From assembly GCF_024584805.1 (NCBI RefSeq), contig NZ_CP075715.1, forward strand, positions 4,102,526-4,166,525: a stretch of DNA of 64,000 bases. The letters run 5' to 3'. A program made the translations under genes and the position numbers. The notes under the pieces were generated by a model. That model searched no databases. It was not told the origin of the DNA and was given only the letters and a program-made list of their open reading frames with translations. This document shows positions 1 to 7,944 of the stretch, piece by piece (the first letter of the stretch is position 1; the number at the start of each line of letters is the position of its first letter). This DNA comes from Streptomyces sp. FIT100. Lineage in GTDB: Bacteria; Actinomycetota; Actinomycetes; Streptomycetales; Streptomycetaceae.

Positions 1-226
1 CCACGACAACGGCACCCTGTTCAGCTATACGAACAATGGCAAGAACGGCTTCAACCCGGGCACCGCGGTCGGCTCCGGATGGAAGAGCACCCGCCTGATC
101 ACCGGCGGCGACTTCGACGGTGACGGCAAAGCCGATCTCCTCGCCCTGCGGGGCGCCAGCACCTTCTACACCTACCTCGGCAACGGTAGGGGCAACTTCT
201 CCACCCCGGTCATCACCCAGCCCTGA
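1..226 (+). CDS. FG-GAP/VCBS repeat protein, C-terminal end (partial)
   Basis: The 3' end of a gene that enters from the left; 74 codons and a TGA stop at 224-226 are visible. The peptide contains the calcium-binding blade signature of FG-GAP/VCBS beta-propeller repeats (GGDFDGDGKADLLAL) followed by a second half-blade ending GNFSTPVITQP. In Streptomyces such repeats usually form the C-terminal propeller of large secreted proteins such as esterases, peptidases or adhesins. The catalytic part, if any, lies outside the window, so no function can be assigned. A broken gene of the same family lies at 5341-5926, so this family is present twice within 6 kb. Confidence 0.85.
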   Translation, partial: HDNGTLFSYTNNGKNGFNPGTAVGSGWKSTRLITGGDFDGDGKADLLALRGASTFYTYLGNGRGNFSTPVITQP

Positions 227-319
227 CCGCCCAGCCATGGTCAGCCCCGGCAGCGCTGTGACGCGGTAACGGGCGACGAACGCACTCGTCAGGCCGCAGG
301 TTCGGCTGCCCCTCGCCGG

Positions 320-1021
320 TCACGAACCGCTAGGGGGTGTGGGGGCCAGATTTCCCAGGGCGTCGATCAGCAGCTCGACGCCGAAGGCGAACTCCGCCTC
401 GTGGTCGTTGACCGCAAGGACCGGCGCGACCTTCGCCACCGCCGGGAAGCCGGAATCCGCGAAGTACGCGGTGCGGACGGCCTCCCGTGCCGCCGTGTCG
501 CCCTCGTCGGCAGCGCCGCCGCCCAGCGCCGTCGAGCCGTGGAACTGCCGCAGCAGCGTGCCCACCTGAAAGGAGATGAACAGGCGCAGCGCGTGCACCG
601 CCGTCTCCTCGTCGAAGCCGTGGTCGAGCATCATCGCGAGCATCGTGTCGACCGGTGCGAGCGCCGTCGGCGTCGACAGCTGGCGCATCAGGACCAGTTC
701 GCACGCGCGCGGGTGGCGCAGCGACGCCTGTCGGAAGGCGTACGCGATCGAGCGGATGCCGTCCTCCCAGCCGCCGGTCATCCGCCGGGGCATCCGCATC
801 TCGGTCGTGATGAACTCGGTGACCCCGTCCAGGATGTCCGCCTTGCTCCGCACATGGTTGTAGAGCGACATCGCCTGCACCCCCAGGCGTGCCGCGATCC
901 GGCGCATGGAGAGCGCGTCCACGCCCTCCTCGTCGATGATCGCCAGCGCCGCCCCGACGATCCGCTCCCGGGTCAACGGCTCACGGGTTCGGGGGAGTTC
1001 GCGTCTGGTTCCGTGGGCCAT
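320..1021 (-). CDS. TetR family transcriptional regulator
   Basis: A 233-residue repressor. The N-terminal TetR DNA-binding domain covers about residues 17-65, with the helix-turn-helix around LSMRRIAARLGVQAMSLYNHV. The rest resembles the TetR_C ligand-binding and dimerisation domain found in tetracycline-repressor-like actinobacterial regulators. The ATG at 1021 is chosen because AGAGGAG lies just upstream; the frame remains open to 1138 but that part is not TetR-like. It is divergent from the metallo-beta-lactamase-fold gene starting at 1229, and two near-perfect palindromes lie in the shared intergenic region, so autoregulation and control of that hydrolase are likely. The ligand is unknown. 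Confidence 0.9.
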   Translation of the reverse strand: MAHGTRRELPRTREPLTRERIVGAALAIIDEEGVDALSMRRIAARLGVQAMSLYNHVRSKADILDGVTEFITTEMRMPRRMTGGWEDGIRSIAYAFRQASLRHPRACELVLMRQLSTPTALAPVDTMLAMMLDHGFDEETAVHALRLFISFQVGTLLRQFHGSTALGGGAADEGDTAAREAVRTAYFADSGFPAVAKVAPVLAVNDHEAEFAFGVELLIDALGNLAPTPPSGS

Positions 1022-1069
1022 GGGTGGCCGCTCCTCTTTCGGGTGGCTACGCGCGGTAACGCTTGACGG

Positions 1070-1116
1070 CTTACAGCGTAAGTGCTTCGCTCGTGGCTCG
1101 TACTTACGGTGTAAGT
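1070..1116. promoter_or_regulatory. Paired palindromic operators for the TetR regulator
   Basis: Two related dyads share the core CTTAC-N3-GTAAG: 1070-1082 (CTTACAGCGTAAG) and 1102-1116 (ACTTACGGTGTAAGT, perfect 6-bp arms). Their centres are 33 bp apart, about three helical turns, on the same DNA face. They lie between the divergent tetR start (1021) and the hydrolase start (1229). The dyad size suits TetR dimers; which protein binds is inferred from position. Confidence 0.75.
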
Positions 1117-1228
1117 GGCACAACTGCGGTGGAGGCAAGGTGAAATGTGGCCATCCACGTCAGCACAGCCACCATCCTCTCCCAGCCCGGCCCCCCGCCG
1201 GGTCTCCCCCTGGCAGCAGGAGGCACAG

Positions 1229-2077
1229 ATGTCTGTGCGTACCACCCCCGTTCCCCGGCACCCTGTCCCCCAGCGGCGCTCGCGCGCGGCCCGTACGATC
1301 CACCACCTCGACTGCGCCCCCCTGCGCCCCATCGGCGCCGCTCCGCTCGTCTCGCACTGCCTGCTGATCCCGACCGGCAGCGGACTCGCCCTCGTCGGCA
1401 CGGGGCTCGGCGCGGCGGAAGTCTCCGACCCGCGGCGGCTCGGGGCGCTGTTCCGCCGCACGATGCGTCCCGAGCTCGATCTCTCCCGTACGGCCGTGCA
1501 CCAGGTGCGGGCGCTCGGCTACGACCCGTACGACGTCACCGACATCGTGATCACCCACCTCGACCTCGACCACGCGGGCGGCATCGCCGACTTTCCGCAG
1601 GCCAGGGTGCATGTGATGGCCGATGAGTACCGCTCGGCGATGCGCCGCGACACCCGGCTCGAAGTGAACCGCTATCTCCCCGCGCTGTGGGCGCACGGCG
1701 TCGACTGGGTCGTCCACGACACCGCCGACTCCGACTGGTTCGGCTTCCCCGCGGCCCGGGTGCTGCGCGCACCCGACATCCTGCTGGTGCCGCTGCCGGG
1801 CCACACCCGCGGCCACAGCGCGGTCGCCGTCCAGGAGCCGGACCGCTGGCTGCTGCACGCGGGCGATGCGTACTACTTCCACGGCGAGGTCGATCTGCGC
1901 CGCCCCCGCTGCCCCCGTCCCCTCGCTCTCCACCAGCGGCTCGTCGCGGACGACCACGAACTGCGGCTGAGTCAGCTGGAACGGCTGATGGAGCTGCGCA
2001 GGGCACATCCGCGGCTGGTCCGCGTCTTCTCGTCGCACGACGCGCACGAGTTCGACCTGCTGGCGAACGGCGAATAG
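1229..2077 (+). CDS. Metallo-beta-lactamase-fold hydrolase (lactonase-like)
   Basis: A 282-residue protein of the metallo-beta-lactamase superfamily. The metal motif reads THLDLDHAGG (HxxxDH form), followed by a second-ligand region at LPGHTRGHS, an Asp ligand in HAGDAYYF and a late His in FSSHDAHEF, the order seen in AHL-lactonase-like hydrolases. There is no signal peptide, so it should be cytoplasmic. The ATG at 1229 is preferred over upstream starts because CAGGAGG stands 8 bases before it and the upstream residues look like untranslated leader. The substrate is unknown. The divergent TetR gene and the paired dyads suggest induction by the substrate or a related small molecule. Confidence 0.82.
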   Translation: MSVRTTPVPRHPVPQRRSRAARTIHHLDCAPLRPIGAAPLVSHCLLIPTGSGLALVGTGLGAAEVSDPRRLGALFRRTMRPELDLSRTAVHQVRALGYDPYDVTDIVITHLDLDHAGGIADFPQARVHVMADEYRSAMRRDTRLEVNRYLPALWAHGVDWVVHDTADSDWFGFPAARVLRAPDILLVPLPGHTRGHSAVAVQEPDRWLLHAGDAYYFHGEVDLRRPRCPRPLALHQRLVADDHELRLSQLERLMELRRAHPRLVRVFSSHDAHEFDLLANGE

Positions 2078-2104
2078 CGGTCCCGCCCGCCCCCCCCACG
2101 TGAC

Positions 2105-2536
2105 TCAGACCCTGGCGGTGGTCCTGTCCGTCGCCAGGGCCCAGATCACGAAGACCGAGATGGCCATCGAGAAGATCGCCCAGACCGGCTGGTACGGCAG
2201 GAACAGGAACTGGGCGACGATGTTGAGCGCCGCCAGCGCGATACCGGCGACCCGGGCCCATTCGGCGTCCTTGAGGATTCCCCAGCCGGTGACGACGAGG
2301 ATGACCCCGAGGATCAGATGGATCCAGCCCCAGCCGGTGAGGCTGAAGGAGAAGACGTAGTCGCCGATGCGGGTGTAGACGTCGTCCTCCGCGATGGCGG
2401 CGATGCCCTCGATGATGTCCATGATTCCGACGACGGTCATCAGGACACCGGCGAAGAGCGTGCCGCCCGCCGACCAGGCGTCGGTGCTCGTGCCGGTCCG
2501 GTGGCCCTGACCGCGCGGTGCTGTGTTCTGGCTCAT
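2105..2536 (-). CDS. Small membrane protein, DUF7144-like
   Basis: A 143-residue protein with four predicted membrane helices: near AGGTLFAGVLMTVVGIMDII, then GWGWIHLILGVILVVTGWGIL, ARVAGIALAALNIVAQFLFL and VWAIFSMAISVFVIWAL. The pattern (FAGVLM, a YT/DYVF segment, GWGWIHLILG, WARV) matches recalled actinobacterial DUF7144 family proteins of unknown function. The ATG at 2536 starts just before a hydrophilic N-terminus; the frame is open to 2818 but the upstream residues are low-complexity and not family-like. No strong ribosome site is visible. It converges on the hydrolase gene with only 27 bases between them. Confidence 0.75.
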   Translation of the reverse strand: MSQNTAPRGQGHRTGTSTDAWSAGGTLFAGVLMTVVGIMDIIEGIAAIAEDDVYTRIGDYVFSFSLTGWGWIHLILGVILVVTGWGILKDAEWARVAGIALAALNIVAQFLFLPYQPVWAIFSMAISVFVIWALATDRTTARV

Positions 2537-2753
2537 GGGGTCATCGTGCGGCGGAGGCGCCCGTCCGGCATGTCGGCTGGGCCGTTCGGGTGAAGGGGGC
2601 GGCGATCCGCACCGCCTGATCCGGCCTGATCCGGCCCGCCCGTGCCCGTTACGGGCTGTTCCGGGCTGTTCCAGCCTGCTTCCACTTGCCGTGTACGCCG
2701 TACGGGTGTCCGCTGGTGGGTGGAGTAGTGGATGGAGCGGAAGGAGCTCTGCC

Positions 2754-3131
2754 ATGGCTACGCACGCTGCGGTGCCGGTCCACCGCCACGGCGCCCTCGG
2801 ATGGGTGGTGCCCCTCACGATCGGCGCGCTGTACGGCCTCTACACATCGTTCATGACGCGCGAGGACGGGGCGTCCGCCGGCGCGCAGTTCGCGGTCGGG
2901 ATCGTCTCCGCCGCCGTGATGGCCGGGCTGTGCTACGCCATGGGCCGCTTCCAGCACGCCATGCCGCGCGAGGTGCGCGCCGCGGCGTACGCGGTGCTCA
3001 TGGGCTGCGCGGTCGGCTATCTGTACAGCCTGAGCGGCCGGAGCATCCTCACGGTGACGGTGCTTTCGCTGGCCATCGCGGCCGCGACGTTCATCGTCAC
3101 CTTCTACTACTACTACACGCACGAGGACTGA
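2754..3131 (+). CDS. Small four-helix membrane protein, unknown function
   Basis: A 125-residue integral membrane protein. Four hydrophobic segments can be seen: GWVVPLTIGALYGLYTSF, FAVGIVSAAVMAGLCYAMG, AAYAVLMGCAVGYLYSL and ILTVTVLSLAIAAATFIVTF, the last followed by a run of tyrosines and a charged tail. The ATG at 2754 is supported by AAGGAG nine bases upstream. No catalytic or transport motif was recognised. A strong hairpin follows at 3178-3216, so the gene is probably its own transcription unit. Confidence 0.7.
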   Translation: MATHAAVPVHRHGALGWVVPLTIGALYGLYTSFMTREDGASAGAQFAVGIVSAAVMAGLCYAMGRFQHAMPREVRAAAYAVLMGCAVGYLYSLSGRSILTVTVLSLAIAAATFIVTFYYYYTHED

Positions 3132-3177
3132 CGTATCGCCGTACCTCGAACCCCCATACCCCCCTCACCCCGTGCCC

Positions 3178-3216
3178 CCGCGCGGCCGCCTGGTAACAAA
3201 TCCGGCGGCCGCGCGG
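3178..3216. terminator. Hairpin terminator, 13-bp perfect stem
   Basis: Arms at 3178-3190 and 3204-3216 are perfect complements (CCGCGCGGCCGCC) with a 13-base AT-richer loop. No U-tract follows, as is usual for Streptomyces terminators. It separates the small membrane gene from the ABC exporter. Confidence 0.65.
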
Positions 3217-3303
3217 TGAGTTTGTGCCACGGTGGCGGTCTGCACTCCAGCGCTTCCGCGAGGAACGAAGGAACCGAGGACCGAAGGACCGAGGGAACCG
3301 AGG

Positions 3304-4413
3304 ATGAGTACAGAACTGGCCATCGAGACGACCGGCCTGGTGAAGGTGTTCGGCGAGAACCGCGCGGTCGACGGCGTCGACCTCCGCGTCCCCGCCGGCA
3401 CCGTCTACGGCCTCCTGGGCCCGAACGGCGCGGGCAAGACGACCACGGTGAAGGTGCTGGCCACGCTGCTGAGACCGGACGGCGGTGAGGCGCGGGTCTT
3501 CGGCAGGGACGTGCTCGCGGACGCCGACGCGGTACGCGGCCTGGTCAGCCTCACCGGACAGTACGCCTCCGTGGACGAGGACCTGACCGGCACCGAGAAC
3601 CTGCTCCTGCTCGCCAGGCTGCTCGGCCACAGCAAGCCCGCCGCACGCGAGCGGGCCGCCCAGCTGCTCGACGCGTTCGGGCTGTCGGAGGCGGCCGGCC
3701 GCCAGGTGAAGAGCTATTCCGGCGGGATGCGGCGCCGTATCGACATCGCCGCGTCCATTCTCAACACACCCGATCTGCTGTTCCTGGACGAGCCGACGAC
3801 CGGGCTCGACCCGCGCAGCCGCAACCAGGTGTGGGACATCGTGCGGGCCGTCGTCGCCCAGGGCACGACGGTGCTGCTGACCACGCAGTACCTGGACGAG
3901 GCCGACCAACTGGCCTCCCGGATCGCCGTCATCGACCACGGCCGGGTGATCGCCGAGGGCACCAAGGGCGAGCTGAAGGCGTCCGTCGGCTCGGGCGCGG
4001 TCCATCTGCGGCTGCGCGAGGCCGAGCAGCGGCCGGAGGCCGAACGGATCCTCGCGCTCGCCCTGAAAGCCACGGTCCAGCTCGACGCCGACCCGGTCGC
4101 CCTGACGGCCCGCGTCAACGGCCACGGCACCGAACTGGGCGCCGCCGAGCAGGCCGCCCGGGCGCTGTCCGAGCTGGCCAGGGCCGGCATCACCGTCGAC
4201 AACTTCGCGCTGGGCCAGCCCAGCCTGGACGAGGTCTTCCTCGCCCTCACGGACAAGAAGGCGCTCAACGGCGGTGACGCCGACATGAACGGCGCGAACG
4301 GCGCGAACGGCGCGAACGGCGCGAACGGCGCGAACGGCGCCAGCGGCGCGAACGGAATGAACAGCGCGAACGGCATGAACGGGACGGCCGAGCAGAAGGA
4401 GACCGCGGTATGA
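3304..4413 (+). CDS. ABC transporter ATP-binding protein, DrrA family
   Basis: A 369-residue ATPase of the daunorubicin-resistance (DrrA) type, which powers drug or lipid export with a DrrB-like permease. The Walker A motif is GPNGAGKT near residue 40, the Q-loop lies in LTGQYASVDE, the signature is YSGGMRRR near residue 138, Walker B is LLFLDEPTTGLD, and the switch region follows LTTQYLDEAD. A DrrA C-terminal domain ends at LDEVFLALTDKKA. The last 45 residues are a low-complexity Asn-Gly-Ala tail unlike the family. The ATG at 3304 follows a purine-rich leader (AACCGAGG). The stop overlaps the permease start in ATGA, so the two are translationally coupled. Confidence 0.93.
   Translation: MSTELAIETTGLVKVFGENRAVDGVDLRVPAGTVYGLLGPNGAGKTTTVKVLATLLRPDGGEARVFGRDVLADADAVRGLVSLTGQYASVDEDLTGTENLLLLARLLGHSKPAARERAAQLLDAFGLSEAAGRQVKSYSGGMRRRIDIAASILNTPDLLFLDEPTTGLDPRSRNQVWDIVRAVVAQGTTVLLTTQYLDEADQLASRIAVIDHGRVIAEGTKGELKASVGSGAVHLRLREAEQRPEAERILALALKATVQLDADPVALTARVNGHGTELGAAEQAARALSELARAGITVDNFALGQPSLDEVFLALTDKKALNGGDADMNGANGANGANGANGANGASGANGMNSANGMNGTAEQKETAV
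4285..4383 (+). repeat. In-frame 9-bp tandem repeat (Gly-Ala-Asn tail)
   Basis: A run of nine-base units of the type ggcgcgaac, exact for the first units and then drifting to Ser and Met variants. It encodes the repeated tripeptide Gly-Ala-Asn at the C-terminus of the ABC ATPase. Unit length is a multiple of three, so copy number changes would keep the frame. Confidence 0.85.
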
Positions 4414-5264
4414 GCACCGTCGCCACCAAGGAGACCGAGGACCACTCCTTCACCGCCCCCAGGGCCGAGGACCTGGCCGCCCTCCTCGTCGCCGGGGACC
4501 GCCCGCTGCGTCCCAGCGCCCTCTCGGCGTCCCTGACCTTCGGCTGGCGCGCCATGCTCAAGATCAAGCACGTGCCGGAGCAGCTCTTCGACGTGACGGC
4601 GTTCCCGGTCATGATGGTGCTGATGTACACGTACCTCTTCGGAGGGGCGCTGGCCGGCTCGGTCGACGCGTACATCCAGTTCCTGCTGCCCGGCATCCTC
4701 GTGATGAGCGTCGTGATGATCACGATGTACACGGGCGTCGCGATCAACACCGACATCGACAAGGGAGTCTTCGACCGCTTCCGCACGCTGCCGATCTGGC
4801 GGCCCGCGCCGATGGTCGGCTATCTCCTCGGCGACGTCGTCCGCTACTTCATCGCCTCCGTGGTGATGCTGACGGTCGGCGTCGTCATCGGCTACCGCCC
4901 GGGCGGCGGCGCGACCGGGATCCTGCTCGGCATCGCGCTGCTGATGCTGTTCTCGTTCTCCTTCTCGTGGATCTGGACGATGTTCGGCCTGATGCTGCGC
5001 ACCGAGAAGTCGGTGATGGGCGTCAGCATGATGGTGATCTTCCCGCTGACCTTCCTGAGCAACGTCTTCGTCGACCCGAGGACGATGCCGGGCTGGCTCC
5101 AGGCGTTCGTCAACAACAGCCCGGTCACGCATCTGGCCACGGCCGTGCGCGAGTTGATGGCGGGCAACTGGCCCGCCGCCGACATCGCCTGGTCGCTGGG
5201 CTGGTCGGCGGCGTTCGTCCTCGTCTTCGGTGCGGTCACGATGCGGTTGTACAACCGCAAGTGA
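4410..5264 (+). CDS. ABC transporter permease, DrrB family
   Basis: A 284-residue ABC-2 type permease, the membrane partner of the ATPase encoded just upstream; the start overlaps the previous stop in ATGA and has AGAAGGAG in front. About 40 hydrophilic residues precede the first helix. Six membrane segments are visible, including FDVTAFPVMMVLMYTYLFGG, FLLPGILVMSVVMITMY, YFIASVVMLTVGVVIGY, ILLGIALLMLFSFSFSWIW, MMVIFPLTFLSNVFV and SLGWSAAFVLVFGAVTM. The ABC-2 family motif around FLSNVFVDPRTMPGWLQAF is typical of DrrB. The exported substrate cannot be told. A hairpin terminator follows directly. Confidence 0.92.
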   Translation: MSTVATKETEDHSFTAPRAEDLAALLVAGDRPLRPSALSASLTFGWRAMLKIKHVPEQLFDVTAFPVMMVLMYTYLFGGALAGSVDAYIQFLLPGILVMSVVMITMYTGVAINTDIDKGVFDRFRTLPIWRPAPMVGYLLGDVVRYFIASVVMLTVGVVIGYRPGGGATGILLGIALLMLFSFSFSWIWTMFGLMLRTEKSVMGVSMMVIFPLTFLSNVFVDPRTMPGWLQAFVNNSPVTHLATAVRELMAGNWPAADIAWSLGWSAAFVLVFGAVTMRLYNRK

Positions 5265-5276
5265 GGCCGAGCGGGG

Positions 5277-5319
5277 CGGCGGCCGGTGGCTCCCACGGGG
5301 GTGGAACCACCGGCCGCCG
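5277..5319. terminator. Hairpin terminator after the ABC exporter
   Basis: Perfect 13-bp arms at 5277-5289 (CGGCGGCCGGTGG) and 5307-5319 with a 17-base loop. It starts about a dozen bases after the permease stop and lies before the convergent FG-GAP pseudogene, so it may work in both directions. Confidence 0.7.
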
Positions 5320-5340
5320 TCCCGCCGGGTCCTGCTCTGA

Positions 5341-5926
5341 TCAGAGCAGGTGGTTGTAGGTCTGCCAGGCGTGGAAGAGCACCGAGCTGCCCGTGCGGGC
5401 ACGGAACGGAGCGCTCGCGCTGCCCGTGCTCTCGTAGTAGTACGACGCGGCGTTGGGGCCGAACGCGTAGAGATCGGGCCTGCCGTCGACGTTGGCGTCG
5501 CCGATGGCCACGATGTGGGTGTACGCGTTCCAGCCGCTGCCGATCCTCACGCGGGGGCTGAACGTCCCGTTGCCCTTGCTGGTGGAGCCAGAGCACCCCG
5601 GCCGTGTCCCGCGTGACGAGGTCGCCCACGGACGAGCCGGCGATGTTGCCGACGGCCTCGACCTTGGTCTAGACGTGCCAGCCCGACCCGACCCTCGTGC
5701 GCGCGGCGAAGGGCGCGGTCGTGCTGCCGGTGCCCTTGTGGATCCACAGGGTGCCCCCGGCGTCCTTGGCGACCAGGTCGGGCCTCCCGTCGCCGGTGAC
5801 GTCGCTGCCTCCGGCCAGCACCGGGTAGATCTGCCGGCCTGTGCCGATCTTCGTACGCGTGGCGAAGGTGCCGTCGCGAGCCGCAGCGGTGGACGAGCGG
5901 GAGGAGTTCGCCCCTCGTTCACGCAA
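5341..5926 (-). pseudogene. Broken FG-GAP repeat protein remnant
   Basis: Read on the minus strand, three FG-GAP blades can be followed but not in one open frame. The first part (DVTGDGRPDLVAKDAGGTLW) runs in one frame to GSGWHV and meets a TAG at 5671-5669. The same frame continues after the stop with a second blade (VGDLVTRDTAGVLWLH). Near 5580 the coding shifts by one base, and a third blade (DANVDGRPDLYAFGPNAA) continues to the natural stop at 5341. There is no recognisable start or secretion signal at the 5' end, so the gene is also truncated. The neighbouring FMN reductase ends only 13 bases away. The remnant resembles the propeller whose end lies at 1-226. Confidence 0.85.
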
Positions 5927-5938
5927 GCCGCAGGAGTA

Positions 5939-6589
5939 TCAGTCGAAGCGGAGGTCGGCCAACTGCTCCTCGAACTCGGCGATCTCGTCGGCCTCCCTCG
6001 TCTCCCTCGCCTCTCCCTCCCCAGCCTCACCGGTCGGCCGGGCGGCCATCAGCCCGGCCAGTTCGGTGCCCGCCCGGCGGATGCGGGCGGGCAGGCCCTC
6101 GGTGTACTCGTCACCGCTCGCGCCCCAGTCCTCCGACGCCGCGTAGACGGCGGTCGGGACGACCAGCGCCCGCAGATAGGCGAAGAGCGGCCGCAGCGCG
6201 TGGTCGAGGACCAGGGAGTGGCGGGCGGTGCCGCCGGTCGCCGCGATCAGGACCGGCTTGCCGGTCAGCGCGTCCGGGGAGATCAGGTCGAAGAACGACT
6301 TGAACAGTCCGCTGTACGAGGCCGTGAAGACGGGCGTCACGGCGATCAGTCCGTGCGCCCGGGTCACGGCGTCGACCGCGGCGGCCAGCGCGGGCGGCGG
6401 GAAGCCGGTCACCAGGTTGTTGGCGATGGGCACGGCCAGGTCGCGCAGTTCGACGACCTCGACCTCCACCTTGCGGTCGCGCTCGGCGAGTTCGCCGCGT
6501 ACCGCCTCCGCCAGCCGGTCGGCGAGCAGCCGGGTCGAGGACGGACTGCTCAGCCCGGCCGACACGGCGACGAGCCTCAACTGCTCCAT
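5939..6589 (-). CDS. NAD(P)H:FMN reductase, CE1759-type LLM partner
   Basis: A 216-residue flavodoxin-fold reductase that should supply reduced FMN to the LLM monooxygenase encoded just upstream. The N-terminal phosphate-binding loop is VSAGLSSPSSTRLLADRL, and the flavin-binding region ITPVFTASYSGLFKSFFDL corresponds to the usual PEYN-type loop. The combination with the preceding gene matches the recalled two-gene CE1758/CE1759 family of actinobacteria. The start lies two bases after the LLM stop (TGACCATG) with GGAGG upstream, so the two genes form one operon. The last 40 residues are Glu-rich and not part of the fold. Confidence 0.9.
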   Translation of the reverse strand: MEQLRLVAVSAGLSSPSSTRLLADRLAEAVRGELAERDRKVEVEVVELRDLAVPIANNLVTGFPPPALAAAVDAVTRAHGLIAVTPVFTASYSGLFKSFFDLISPDALTGKPVLIAATGGTARHSLVLDHALRPLFAYLRALVVPTAVYAASEDWGASGDEYTEGLPARIRRAGTELAGLMAARPTGEAGEGEARETREADEIAEFEEQLADLRFD

Positions 6590-6591
6590 GG

Positions 6592-7692
6592 TCAGTCCTC
6601 CTTGGTCGTGTTGCGGGCCGTGGTGCGGGCGGCGGCGACTGCCGGGTGGACGGGCGCGTCCGGGACCCCGGCGGGCCGCTGGTTCGCGAACTCCTTGCGC
6701 AGCACCGGGACGACCTCCTCACCGAGGATGTCGAGCTGCTCCAGCACGGTCTTGAGCGGGAGTCCCGCGTGGTCCATCAGGAACAGCTGGCGCTGGTAGT
6801 CGCCCACGACCTCACGGAAGCCCAGCGTCCGTTCGATCACCTGCTGCGGGGAGCCGACGGTCAGCGGGGTCTGCTCGGTGAAGTCCTCCAGCGAGGGGCC
6901 GTGTCCGTAGACGGGCGCGTTGTCGAAGTACGGGCGGAACTCCCTGACCGCGTCCTGCGAGTTCTTGCGCATGAACACCTGGCCGCCGAGGCCGACGATC
7001 GCCTGCTCCGGTGTGCCGTGCCCGTAGTGCGCGTACCGCTTGCGGTAGAGGGCGACCATCCGCCTGGTGTGTTCCGCCGGCCAGAAGATGTTGTTGTGGA
7101 AGAAGCCGTCGCCGTAGTACGCGGCCTGCTCGGCGATCTCCGGCGAGCGGATGGAGCCGTGCCAGACGAACGGCGGGACGCCGTCCAGCGGCCGCGGCGT
7201 GGAGGTGAAGCCCTGCAGCGCCGTGCGGAACTTGCCCTCCCAGTCGACGACGTCCTCCCTCCACAGCTTGTGGAGGAGGGAGTAGTTCTCGATGGCGAGC
7301 GGGATGCCCTGGCGGATGTCCTGCCCGAACCACGGGTAGACCGGGCCGGTGTTGCCGCGGCCCACCATCAGGTCGACGCGGCCGTCCGCGAGGTGCTGGA
7401 GCATCGCGTAGTCCTCGGCGATCTTCACCGGGTCGTTGGTGGTGATCAGCGTCGTGGACGTGGACAGGATCAGGTTCTCGGTGCGGGCCGCGATGTGGCC
7501 GAGCATCGTCGTCGGCGACGAGGGGACGAACGGCGGGTTGTGGTGCTCGCCGGCCGCGAAGACGTCCAGGCCGACCTCCTCGGCCTTCAGCGCGATGGCG
7601 ACCATCGCCTTGATCCGCTCGTGCTCGGTCGGGGTGCGGCCGTTGGTCGGATCGGTGGTCACGTCACCGACGGTGAAGATCCCGAACTGCAT
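6592..7692 (-). CDS. LLM class flavin-dependent monooxygenase, CE1758 family
   Basis: A 366-residue luciferase-like TIM-barrel oxidoreductase using FMNH2 and O2. Family features include the N-terminal strand MQFGIFTVGDV, VFAAGEHHNPPF, the segment LSTSTTLITTNDPVKIAEDYAMLQHLADGRVDLMVGRG, and a late helix with EVVPVLRKEF. It is the first gene of a two-gene operon with its own FMN reductase, which is the diagnostic arrangement of the CE1758/CE1759 pair. CTGGAGG lies eight bases before the ATG. The physiological substrate is not known for this family; oxidation of a small xenobiotic or sulfur compound is possible but not shown. Confidence 0.92.
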   Translation of the reverse strand: MQFGIFTVGDVTTDPTNGRTPTEHERIKAMVAIALKAEEVGLDVFAAGEHHNPPFVPSSPTTMLGHIAARTENLILSTSTTLITTNDPVKIAEDYAMLQHLADGRVDLMVGRGNTGPVYPWFGQDIRQGIPLAIENYSLLHKLWREDVVDWEGKFRTALQGFTSTPRPLDGVPPFVWHGSIRSPEIAEQAAYYGDGFFHNNIFWPAEHTRRMVALYRKRYAHYGHGTPEQAIVGLGGQVFMRKNSQDAVREFRPYFDNAPVYGHGPSLEDFTEQTPLTVGSPQQVIERTLGFREVVGDYQRQLFLMDHAGLPLKTVLEQLDILGEEVVPVLRKEFANQRPAGVPDAPVHPAVAAARTTARNTTKED

Positions 7693-7720
7693 CGCGCTCG
7701 CCTCCAGGGGGGTTCCAGTT

Positions 7721-7736
7721 GGTTGAATCTTAAACC
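7721..7736. promoter_or_regulatory. Possible operator of the LLM-reductase operon
   Basis: An AT-rich imperfect palindrome, GGTTGAATCTTAAACC, lies 29 bases upstream of the LLM start in otherwise GC-rich DNA. It may be a promoter element or regulator site; no regulator gene is adjacent. Confidence 0.3.
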
Positions 7737-7815
7737 GTCTCCTTGAACCGGCGCGGCCCCGGGTCTATTCCGCCGTACTCTGGAGCGACGTGTCCGGTAT
7801 GCACAGGAGGCCGTG

Positions 7816-7944
7816 GTGAGCGAGAGCGAGCGCTGGAAGGAGCGCGGTGTCGCCCTGCGCGTCTTCGTCTACGTCTTCGCGACGCACCTCTTCGCGGGCT
7901 TCGTGTGGCTGCTCTTCTACGTGGGCGGGCACGCCCAGAAGTGA
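7816..7944 (+). CDS. Small single-helix membrane protein, DUF6126-like
   Basis: A 42-residue protein, MSESERWKERGVALRVFVYV followed by a helix (THLFAGFVWLLFYVGGH) and a short AQK tail. AGGAGG at 7805-7810 lies five bases before the GTG at 7816, a textbook ribosome site, so translation is credible despite the size. The sequence resembles recalled DUF6126 small actinobacterial membrane proteins of unknown role. Its TGA stop (7942-7944) directly abuts the stop of the antiporter on the other strand (7945-7947), so the two genes converge with no gap. Confidence 0.7.
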   Translation: MSESERWKERGVALRVFVYVFATHLFAGFVWLLFYVGGHAQK

